Below the pieces are notes generated by a model. That model made no database searches, was not told the DNA's origin, and worked only from the letters and a program-made list of their open reading frames with translations. The position numbers and the translations under genes are program-made. Shown here piece after piece: positions 35,596 through 47,537 of a stretch of 64,000 nucleotides of DNA. This stretch comes from Eutrigla gurnardus (taxonomy: Eukaryota > Chordata > Actinopteri > Perciformes > Triglidae): positions 5,216,389 through 5,280,388 of the forward strand of contig OY741275.1 in NCBI GenBank assembly GCA_963514095.1, read 5' to 3'. Position 1 is the first letter of the stretch. Each line of letters starts with the position of its first letter.

Positions 35596-38500
35596 CGTAC
35601 ACACCCACAGAGGTCTACGAAGTGCACAGCTAAACATGCACCGCATTGAGGAGCAGTCCATCACCCAGAACAGCAGAGAGAAGTGTGTCGGATACACCAT
35701 GTATTCTTTATAAGTCCTACTCTTGTGGTTTCAGCTGCTCTATCTACCTACAGCTTCTGTCAGAATTCTAAAGACATTGCTTGTCATTTGGACCACAATG
35801 TTGGACAGTTTGGTGAGTTAGCCCTCAGCTACTGTTCTTTCTACAGTGAGAACTGAACTAACCCTCCAGCTTCATTCTCCACCACATTAAACCCACGTAG
35901 GACCGACTGCTGTGGCTGACGACTCTTAAAACATGGCTACTTGTTTCAAGAACACTCTCTTTAATACGAGTGCCCCGATCTAACAAGTGTAATGAGATTT
36001 AACCATGAGACTAGCGCGCTTACTTCGATCTGGAAATGCGGTTGCTATGCGGGCCACTAGAGTAGAACATTAAACAAAGTCAAGAAGGAGAATGTCGACC
36101 CAAATCGATGCACTCTTTTACGTGAACTGACCAATCCCAGCCTGGAGGGGGCGGGACATTAAAAAAGTTGATGTGCAACAGCAAACTTTTGAAATGTCCT
36201 GCTCATTGATACGCATTAATGGTTATGATTATTGAAGTTTTAAGCTTTAACAAATTAGAACTACCATTCGTCTAAAACCTGCAAAAATCTACTTTAATAT
36301 ACTGTATACTACTATATAATTTATACATTAATATAATATTAACATTATACATTTTATTTAATAAATGTATTAATATTATATTAATTCATTCTATGAGGTA
36401 GAGGATAGCGTATCTGCAGTGTCGGTCTAATTTTTATATATTAAGAGGCCAAAATCATATCGAGGTGACCTCGATATGATTTTTTCTTCTTCTTGCAGAA
36501 GGTTTTCTTTTGTATGGATGAGACCAACAGTCATACAGTGAAGAGAAGCATTGTTCTGCTTCATGTGTGCAAAATCCACAGACAACAGCCCTATTTCACA
36601 TCTATATTTCTAAAGTATTGTATGAATATTGATCAGTAATCTTGTTTACACAACATGTGGCGTGGGCTGTGTTTTCATTCCCTGCCTAACTGTTTCAAAA
36701 CAAAATGCACAAAGTCATTTTGTTTTTGTCTTGCAAAGAAAATAAGATTTGTCCAACTCTTAGTGTGACAACAACATCGTCTACTTTAAACTTCCTGTGT
36801 TTCACCGGTACAAAGGGAGGCCAGCTTCTAATGCAGATGGTGCTCAGGCACGATCATTTATCTGTGAAAAGTCTGACTTTACAATTCTAAAATCAGATAT
36901 TATGGCTTCCTTGAATCACCCTTGTTGCTGTGGATCAAAACTAATTAAGTGCCAGATGTCTGTTTTGGCAGTGGCGGGTAACTTCCCTTCTTTAAAAGCC
37001 ACACTGGCAGGAAAACAATCAGAGCTCCAGAATATCTCCTCTCTAAAAATCTTCTGGGATAACAAAGCAGTCTCAGCAGCAGGTCCATTTCACAATGTAT
37101 CATCCAGGAGAAAAATTCCTTCCTCACAGAGATGTGTTTAATAGCTGCGAGGCGAATGATCTCAATTGTATCCTCAGAGTTCAACATTAAGTCTTAATGC
37201 CTATTGTTGCCAGGCAACCAGCTTTTATAATTGTCCAGAGGTGTCGGGAAACTTCGCCTGGCAAGACTGAAACAAACTTCTTTTTTGTTTTTCGCTAAGG
37301 TTCATCCATCTGGCAAACTCCGATGCTCAGAGATGAAGCCAATGTGAACGTGCCAAAAACGACAGTTCCTCAAGTGGAATTAAAACTATTTTTTTTTTGG
37401 CCTTTTGCCTTGATTCCAATAAGACAGCGTTAGAGTGAAAGGGGGGAGAGAGAGGGCCGCCGGTCGGATTCAAACCTGGAGCCGCTTCATTGAGGACTCG
37501 GTACGTTATCTGTGGTCAAACACCATGACAAAGACTCTGAGGTTTCACTTTACTGACTTTTACAAACAGTCGGTGGTGATCGACACATTTAGGTGTTGCC
37601 GGTGTTTGGGTATAACCAGTGACCGGGTTAACCAGTGACTCTCAGCGGAATGCATCTGTAGTTGCTCGTAGTGACGGCAGCTGCTGACACCAACAGAACA
37701 TGTAGGTGTCCTCGTAAAAACCTTCAAATAATTCAATACATCTGTGTTTATTATCAACGCCAAGCACTGAAGTTACTAAAGTCACCAGTTAACATGGTCA
37801 CTGGTTAAACTGAAACACCTGTTGCTCTGAAATGATCCTGTCTGAATTCTGTAGAACTTCAGTCGATTCTGACAACTGTAACAATCAGACATTTAGATGC
37901 TGCTAACAGTTTTCACTCAACTCGTGAGGACAGCTGGGGCTAAAACAACACTTTACTGCCGACATGCACGTGCGTACTTTTGATGAAATCGGCTGTAAAA
38001 GAGTCAATCTATTTCACACCTTTTGGTAGCCATTGGTTAAATGATGTACGATGCCAAAAGCTGCCTAGTCTTCGATAGCAAATAACCCTGTTCATCACAA
38101 CTATACGGGGGTGAATTTTCATATAATACAACCGTTTAAATTAAGCTTTAAAGTGGGGCATGTTGAGGGCGTGGCCTCCTTGAGTGACAGGTAGGTGTCA
38201 GGTTGCTAGCTGTCGGTTCAGCTCCACCGATGACACGCCTCTGTGACCATGTTTAGAGTTACGCTGCGTCATCACTGCCAAGACGGCTCTTCAGAAACCT
38301 ACGGGGGACGTTGTGGAGACCAAGTCCATTTTTTTTACAAACTCTACGTGTTCACCTGTTCTTTGTCAGTTGAATGAATTTGCACTTTTGTTAGTGATGC
38401 TGACGGTTAGTCAAACAACTGCCTCTAAACAGCCTGCGTGCACAAGAGTGAACGGGCAGGCAGCGTTGGTTCTGACTTTAACAGCAATATTTAAATATCA

Positions 38501-41500
38501 CTAATGCAACAACTACTAAATACTAAATACTTTATGTATTACAAAGTTGTTGTCATCAGTGGCAACCTGGCAACCCTTACTGTTAGCCCTGACGGATAAA
38601 CAATAACATTAACAGCGTCAGGTAATCAATTTGTTTGTGTTGATAGAAAATAAAGCACATTGAATTTAATTTGGGCGTGGGAAGTTTTGCACTATTTTCA
38701 TACATTTTAAAAGGACAAAAAACTAATAATTTCAACAGAAATATGGTCAACAAATGAATCACTGAAGAAAATAATTGTTTGTTGTGGCTTTAAAATTGTC
38801 CAATTTTGGTTTTGTGCCCCGCCTGTCATGCTTGTTAGCATATACTAGGACCCCAAGCTGTTTAGGTCAAACAATAATAATTTCCACCTGCACTGCAGAG
38901 ACAACCCAGAAGGCCGGATCAAGATACAGATGTCAGGCAGCAGCTGTCAGTAGCCTCGTAGCAATCAGAAGGATGGAGCTCATTAATATTTATGGAGGGT
39001 CTGAAAATATATCTCTTATTTACTGAAGCAAACAGGGAAGTGTTTCAGAGATCAGTCTGGCTGATTGGTGCTGTGATGCAGCCAAACTTAGAGGGAAGGT
39101 TAATCAAACTGAAGACAAGTGGGCAAAGATCATGTAAACACAGGAAACACTGGCGGATGATGGAGCTTGTTTTACGTGGTTTTACTTTCTGGTGTGTAAG
39201 GTGGTGGCAGCAGAGGACAAGCTGTCCTCTAAATCAGAAGAACAAACTTTGCAGCTCAAAGCTAAATCTGACGGCGAGTTACAATCGTGGGAAGTTTTTC
39301 TTTATTTGTGCTGATTGTGTCACTTGCATTGTAACCTAAATTTCCCCACCGGCTGCTTTTTTATCAGCAGCATCTGCAGGGGCTTGAAATGGATTTTTGG
39401 AAACAATGGCTTTAGGGAGTTGGGAGAAATCTGCAGGGGCAGAAAAAACTTGCCACCTTCAGAGTTTAGAATTTTTCCCTTAAAAATGATGAGATATATG
39501 ACACTAAATATGCACTAGACAAGAAACATACGGAGGCATTCATCATTTTTAAAGGCTCTAGAGAAACACATCACATAGTGTTGTACTCCTGTCTTACCTG
39601 TAGAGTAAACGGTGAGGAAGACGAGGAGCAGACCGGAGACCAGGTTCCCCAGGAAAGTGACCACGCCGCAGGTGATGCCTTCAGGGACCGGGTACACGGT
39701 CTCGATGAAGAGCTCGAAGAATATCGGCACGCTGCTGCTGACGAAAATGCCCACCAGGATGCAGGACGTGTACATGACGGCTGTGAAATAAGTAGAACAA
39801 CAGCGAGTTAGTTTCATCGTGATGAGATGTGAAACCGTTTCAGAAGGGAAGGGTTTCTGTTTATAGCACAGCAGGGGTGATTTATGCCACCTTCCTACCG
39901 TGCTGTTGGTCTCAGCAGCACTGATTTATGAAGAACCTTCATCCTCATACATTTTATCTCAAATTAAACCCTTTAAAAGGGATAGTTCAGATATTCTGAA
40001 GCAGTGTACTGCTGTGGATGTATTTTAGACACCTAAAACAATCAATATCAGTTTAAGTGGACGCTGTTATATTTTCCACTCTTTCTCTTGCTGTCAGACA
40101 GCCCTTACTGACAGAGAACTGAAGCCGTTATCGATGCTCTCTTGAAAAAAAAACACCAGACTTCATTGATAAAAACCTGAATTGTATCGCTCAGGACACA
40201 GGAGTTGGTGGGCTCCCGCTGCCTCCATCAGTTACTTTGTTTGAGTTGGCTTAAAAAACTCCACCACCAAGCCTTTCCCTTTAATATGAGTCTAGAAGGA
40301 GAATTTAGCCCTAGGAATGCACCAATATTAATACCAGTGTCAGGTCCGATACTGTGCTTGTGTAATTGTACTTTTAAACTGCTAAGATACAACCCAACCC
40401 AAACCACTGCATTAACGTGACGTTAACCTCTCACCATGGAGCCTAATAATCCTTCCATCTGCAACAATGACCTGATGAACAAGCATGTTAAATCATCATT
40501 GATCAGCAGCTGCAGTATGAAGCTGAACAGTGAGTCTCCACCACATCACTTCATTTGGCTGTGAAGTTGTCAGCTGTGTGTCTGCTGCTAGAACCTGTCA
40601 GCTTTCACCAATGTAATGTTAGCGAGAGAGATAGAGTAATGGTGAGTATGAAGACAGCAGGAACATTACAGCGTCAATGTAACAGTGCATTGTGGGTACA
40701 GTTTAATAGTCAGTGAATAAATACTCCTCAAGATCCATGATGAGAAACAAGCTTAGTTCCTGTCTTGTTGTCAGCCAGCTGATGATTAAAGATCCCATAT
40801 TATACTGTTTTCATCAATTCCACACAGCTGTCAGAGGTCCAACAACACTGTATTTGATATGCATTGCCCCAAACCCATCCGTGGTCCTGAATTTCAGCTG
40901 TCTAAAAAGTTGCTCAAATGAGGTCTCCTGAGAACAGCCTGTTTCTGTGTCTGTACCTTTAAATGCTAATGAGCTCCGTCTGTCATCGCCTACTTGGAGA
41001 GAGACGAGACGATGCCAGCAGAGCATGTGCCAATGTTTACGTGGATGTATCGCTATGGCTCGCCTATGTGACTCAGGTGAAGTTGCTGGTCCCGTATGGT
41101 TGGGACAGATCCTTTTATGAGGGTCAGTGTTGAGGCAAAGCCAGCTTTGTACTGACCCTCGTTACTGAAGCAGTCCAATGTGAAGTGGTTAGCACACACA
41201 TACAAGCTAACACGGACCGTAGCTGTAAAAATGAAACGCAAGAGACCAGACCCGGACCACCGTGCACGGCGTTCTGTCAGACACGCGCCCCTGGGTTCCA
41301 TCCAACCGGAGGCAGCAGTGAAGACGCACCAGAGCGCGTGAGACAGAGGGAGGATTGTCTCCAGCTTCACCTGCACCGGGATTTATTCACAGAGCACCAG
41401 CCGGATCACCCAGCGCCATGACCGGTAAGTAGAGCTGCGCTCTCCCAGCTGTGTTGTGAAACGCCCCCTTTTGGATATCTCCTATCATCAGAGGAGGTTG

Positions 41501-41828
41501 GCCTATGCAAATGACTCCTTTCGTTACGTAACGAAAGGAGCTGAATCTGAACAGCCTGTAGGAGTGCCGTTGTACCAGTGGGGGGGCTGCAGAGACCATG
41601 CAGGAGTCGCTTGTTTTCCTCATCCTGGGAGTTGGCAGGCTCAGGGAGGACCAGTTTATAGGTGTAGAGACCAGAGAAAACCTGTTTTTCATAACAAGCA
41701 CTATTCTCCTTTAAGTAACAAGCCGCTCCTCTGAGTCTCTTAGCTTTTTGATCTTTAATATTTATTTAAACTGAAAACAACTTTTCAGGGTTAATTATTA
41801 ATATACCTACCTATAAGGAATACACAAA

Positions 41829-41859
<31 letters not shown>

Positions 41860-44800
41860 CGTCTACCACTTATTCTGTATTCAGGGTCGCGGGGGGGCTG
41901 GAGCCGATCCCAGCTATCATTGGGTGAAGGCAGGGTACACCCTGGACAGGACGCCAGTCTATCACAGGGCCGACATGTAGAGACAAACAACCATTCACGC
42001 TCACATTCACACCTACGGGCAATTTAGAGTCATCAATTAACCTATCCCCATCCTGCATGTCTTTGGACTGTGGGAGGAAGCCGGAGAACCCGGAGAGAAC
42101 CCACGCTTACACGGGGAGAACATGCAAACTCCACACAGAAGGAACCCGGGCCGACCCGGGAATCGAACCCGGGATCCTCTCGCTGTGAGGCGACAGTGCT
42201 ACCCACTACACCACCGTGCAGGAAAACACAAACAACACAGTTGAATTTTAAAATGTAACAACAGCTTCATTGTTGTAATTATTAAGTCAGAAAATTGTGA
42301 TAAAATAAAAGTTTTCTAAGTTGTTGTGAGCTTGTATTAAGTACAAGTGTGTTTGCCTGTAGACGAATAACTCCAGCCTTTTTATGCGTTAAAATAATTG
42401 AGACGTTTCTATTGCAACTGCAAACAGCAGAACGCATTTCAACCAAATCAATAATAACATAACAAGAGCAAACGTTTCTTTCAAGACAAATGACAAATGA
42501 AAAAGATGTATAAATGAAAATAAATTCTCATAATTCCTGGTGGCCTATTTTTATGAAATAGGTATCCATTTTTTGCTTCTTAACCACGATAGTCAGCTCG
42601 ATAGCTTTTCAAGTCACTTGTGACGATATTCACAATAATCCCGAAATGCACAAGAATCAACTCATTTTGTTTTTATTCAAATGAAATAAAACCTGACATG
42701 GTCCCACTAAGATGCAACTCCATCCGTGAGTTCTACAGAACATTAAAAACTCATTAACCCAACGGTGCAGATGAGTAAACAGCAGTCTGAGGCATGACGA
42801 GAATGTTCTTGGTTGAATTGGGGAAAAAAGGATCTGGATTGTAATTTTTTAATTAAGAATCATGACTCAATTTATTTCACCTTGCAGAAGTCCCCCTTTG
42901 TCCAGGTTTGTGTAACATGAGCTTATTGCTGCAGCATTATTGACTGTTCATGTGAGCAGGGCAATCAGGAAGCGTTCAGTGTGTCTGGTCTCAGCTGCCG
43001 TCCTTCGGCTGGGACAGAAAGTGAAATGTGTGAATGTGTATCAGAGTGGATGTGCGGAGGGATTAAGCCGTCACCTCTGGAGCATCACGGCGCCCTCCAT
43101 CTCCCTTATCACGGCAGATTGGTCCAAATGAGCTGCCCATTAGCCCACGCGTCCCTTTAATCACTGAGCCTCTGAGGGCCCTCGCCAGCCCGCCTGTCTG
43201 TGACGGGGGAACCCAGGAGCCACTCATGCAACCAGCGATGGCAGCCGTCCTCCCTGCTCGTCTTTATTCACCTCTAATGAAGCACTGATATCAGACACTG
43301 AAGAGCGCTTCAACCACTGCACTTCCACCGTCACGTTGCTGAATGAGATTATCTGCTGGCGGTTCCCAGAGGGCAGTGGGAGGAGGAAGGGAACACATGG
43401 GAACATGTGATTTGGCCTAAAGAGGAGACTTCTTCTGATCTAGAAATGATCCCGGGGGTCGACCTACAAGAAGGACTCCAAATGTACGATCATGGCTGAA
43501 AATAACTATTTTCATTACTGATAAGGGGTGTCAGATGCTGGTGAATTTCCGGTGGTGACTTGAAAAAGCTGTCTAGATCACTATCATGGTGAGAAATAGA
43601 GCCTGGTTTAAATAACAAACAGGATACAAAGACGGATTTTCTAAATTAATTTTCATCATCTTATTAAAGATGATTTGATTGTTTTTCAAAAAGACAACTA
43701 TTAATTACTTAACAAAAGGAATACCTGTATGATTTTAGGAGAATATTTGATGGTTATCTGGATGATATTATTAATTGCAATTATTTTAGGATAATGGTGA
43801 AATGACATCTTCATACCGTCCCGTGTGTAGAGGAGGATGTCAAGGACTTTGGGTAGGACCAAAGTAAAACAGAAGCACGGGACAGAAACATTATGCTCAT
43901 GATTCTTTGCCTTGAATAAGATCTCAAATCGTTTGAAAAAATCAAACAGAGGCCTGGCGACTTGTTTAGAGGAGCTGCAGATGACATTGATGTGTGTGTG
44001 AGCTCCTGACCATCTCACACTGGGATTATGAGGTGCTTTGGCAGCATCACACCACCCTCCTGTGGGAAAACCAGGTGGAGGCACAAGGTTGCTGCTGCAG
44101 ACGGTCTGAGCCGGGAGGACGTGGGACGGGCCGAGAGCAGCGCCAGCTCCTGGAGAATGATGATGGATGATGATGGCTGTAATCAGTGGCTCCGAACCCA
44201 GACATGCTGCCACGCTCATTGCTTTGGCTGAGGAACCCACAGCTTAGTCCACCACGTCCAAATGGGTTCATCACTGATGGCTAATCATAGACTGGTTCTG
44301 CTGATTGTGTTCAAAATATGCATTGGAACGTCGAAGTATATTGAATGTACATTTTAATATTGTTACCATTTTAGGCTCTGAAACATACATTCAACATTTT
44401 ATTTTATAATAGTATTTCAATACTGGTTTTAGCCTCGCTTCACTGTTTACCAGTAGACATGGGACGATATGAATATTTAATGTCAATTCATTTACTATTC
44501 CAGCCACAATAATTGAAATTCATGAGATTATCTGGATAATCATCTCCGACCTCATTCTTCGGGTCAGGACCCAAACCTCATGACCACAGGTGAGCGTTGG
44601 AGCGTAGATGGACTGCTAAATCAAGAGCTTTGCCTTCAGACTCAGCTCCTTCTTCACCACAACGGTCTGGTACAACGCCTTCATCACTGCTGACATCACA
44701 CCGAACCGCCGGTCCATCTCACACTTCATTTTACCCTCACATAATTGAACTCCCCCACTTGGGGAATAAACGTTCAATATGAAACTATATTATTCAATTA

Positions 44801-47482
44801 TGCGTGAAAAAAAGCAGTACTTTCACAGCTGTCTGCCTCAAAAGCACCACATGACGAGAGCTACACAACATCTCTTTCATTAAAGAGGACCTGTTCTGCT
44901 CCTCTTCTGGTTCATACTTATTATTACTTACTATTTCAGCTTCCGACTAGAACATGTTTACATGCTTTAACGCTCTAAGAACCATTTATTTTCCATCCTG
45001 GCTGTCCCTTTGGGCACAGACTTTAGGCTTTGAGACGAATAACGCTTATGATGTCAGACACTTCGTCCACAGAGAGAGAGAAAGCTGATATATGTAATGT
45101 CATGTAAATACCAGATCAGGCTGGAGACGTGAACACTTAACAGATGGATGTAGTACACGATGCCTTTTCTTTTTTTTTTTAAGTAATTTTGGCCTGTCTT
45201 TTTAAACAGAAAACACACCTTTTACATTGTGAATTTAACAAAAAACTCCCTCCAGCCAGCTGAAATGAGGAGGAGGAGATCGTCTGGAGAAATCATTGTC
45301 CATTGTGTTGCTTTCAAAGAGTGTCAGGATACATAGAAGGACACCCGAGTTCAGCTCACATGTCACGGATGTAATGCACAAAAAGAGATATTTCAATTTG
45401 ATTTTTTAGAACAAATATTTGAATGTCATTTTTGGCACATTTCGACAGCCCTAGAGAGGATCACCAGGGAAGAAAGCAGGTGTCTGTGGGTCGTACTTGA
45501 GATATTATCGACTCATGAAGATTCTCATCCACATGAAGGGTCTAATGTTGGTCTAATGAAGGGTCTCCACAGGGTACTTTTAAACACAGTAGCTTGATTT
45601 TGTATCTAACTAAAGGTAGCAGTGTGAAGGATTTAGTAGCATCTAGTGGCGAGGTTTAATATTGCAACCAACTAAACACTCCTCACCCCTCCCTTCACAA
45701 GCGTGCCAGAGAACTATGGCGGCCTTCAGAGACATTAAAACAGGAAAGGCTCTCTAGAGCCAGTGCTTGGTTTGTCTGTTCTGGGCGACTGTATTAACAT
45801 TTACTTTTCATCAATTTTTTTCAAGAAATAATTTCAGACATTTCTTTCCTAATTTCTCATTAATTAAAAGACCCCTGAACTGCTCACTGACTTGTGTCTC
45901 GGCTCTGCGTTTTGATCAATGACACCCTGACAGTGACGTGGACTCACCTGTAGTGGAGGGCAGGTGAGTGAATGAGCTCAGGGTCAGTGTGAACCAGGTC
46001 GAGGACAGCGAGGCTCCTGCCAGCATCAGCACCAGAATCAGCTTCAGGACCCCCCCAATGGAGTCTGCAAACCTGGGAGAGGGCGGGAGGAATATCAGTT
46101 CATTATTAAAAAACAAAACATTCAGGCACTGATCCAGAAAAAAACAAAAAGACGAGTAACGACAGCTGCTACACGGATCATCCTTCATAAACACAACGAG
46201 CAGCTCTGTGATTCTAAATGTCTGCTTCCTCTGTGACTTGTGTCATAATCTATTACCGGAGACATGCATTGTCTCACAGAACGGATAGATCATTTATGTC
46301 TCCCACTTGTTTCTGGGTGTACACTTGTCAGTACACAAGCAGAGACACTTCACCAGGAGTTGATTCTATTTGTTTCACCAGTTTGGCAGACGGACTTGAA
46401 ATGCACATTGTAATATATTGTGGAAGACAAGCCACAGGGCCATTCCCAGACTGTCTCTTGAGCATTGCGGTTTCTCTTTGTAGGCCTTTCTAAACCCTCA
46501 TAGTTCATTAACTCCTCTCTGCTCCTCTGGGTGTGTGTATGTATTCTTGGGAGAGATTAGATGAAGCTACACAAGCCTAAAGCAAAGAAGACACTAATTA
46601 CGTTTGTTTTGTTGCTCACAGACAAGATGCTTGAAACTTGACAATGAACTTAATGTAAGAATAAAAGAAGAAGTGCTGGAAGTGGCTGATTAGTTCAGCG
46701 AGGCTGTGATGTTCTGTCAGTGTGCTGAGGACCGAGGGGACGAGGGGGCAAATCATCCTGTGGACGGATGATAAGAACATCTCCACTCTGCAGTGGGTTT
46801 CTGTTGTTTTTAAACTATGTCAATGTCCACTGAGATTTAAAAGGCTGTCTTTCAAACCTCCGACAAATTCACCTTCTCAATTCCTACTTTTAAGACTAGA
46901 TCACAGAGTGGTCAGGTTTCTGTAAAGAATGAGCTGGTTGTATGTGGAGAAGGCCGTCTCGTCAGTAGTGCTGGTATCGCTAAACCAAATTATGTTGGTT
47001 CCTTCCTGATGGCAAACACTCCAAGTAAAACGGTGCCAAATTGTGGTGCTTAACAGTAATCGCTCTGTTGCCTTAGAAGCAGAGATAAGACAAACATTCA
47101 CCTGCAAGCAACATCACAAACGCTTGGTCCAACGTGTTTCCTCTGTATTCATGCACCGCTGATAAAATGTTATGGAATCTTTCTGATCTGTTCTGGTGTC
47201 TCACTCACAGAGGTGATCAGAGACAGACAGGTGAAGTGAAGGTAACGTCTCGGTGGTGAACGACATGTTAACGTACCGACACATTCAGTGTTTTTATCTG
47301 AGCAGACCAGAGAACATGCAGTTCAACCAGATCCTCATTGTTCCCTGTGAAGTTCACAGGAAGTGATGTCATAGCCGCGGTGTGTTTCATGTGAAGGGGT
47401 CACTGAACCAGACTCCATTTAAAAAACAGTCTTTTATGTGCTCGATTGCTTGTCATCAAACAACTCCAAAGTTATATATTTT

Positions 47483-47537
<55 letters not shown>

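Larger units (their letters stand above)
25117..39597 (-). other. slc49a4: slc49a4 last intron, 14.5 kb
   Basis: Bounded by GT at 39597-39596 and AG at 25118-25117 (minus strand). It contains a GA-rich tract, a Tc1-like end, one copy of the TTAA element, a dispersed element A copy, the 81-bp minisatellite, two CA arrays and a 33-bp palindrome. No additional exon is recognised. A GC-rich stretch at 25600-26400 has open frames on both strands without recognisable domains and may be conserved noncoding DNA. Confidence 0.7.
39781..45947 (-). other. slc49a4: slc49a4 intron, 6.2 kb
   Basis: Contains element B copy 2, a full SINE, a paralog of the dispersed repeat interrupted by the Harbinger segment, and a 179-codon minus-strand open frame (43701-44240) without recognisable domains. 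No extra exon is recognised. Confidence 0.7.

Noticed and set aside
35428..35713. Open frames on both strands through the CA array
   Set aside because: Alternating Cys/Val or Thr/His translations of a microsatellite.
42150..42220. tRNA gene
   Set aside because: A- and B-box-like sequences are present, but the unit continues into a SINE body with an ATGG tail and a 14-base duplication. It is a tRNA-derived SINE head.
43701..44240. 179-codon minus-strand open frame
   Set aside because: It has no domain, an AT-rich second half, and lies within an intron with no splice or promoter support. Length alone is not convincing.
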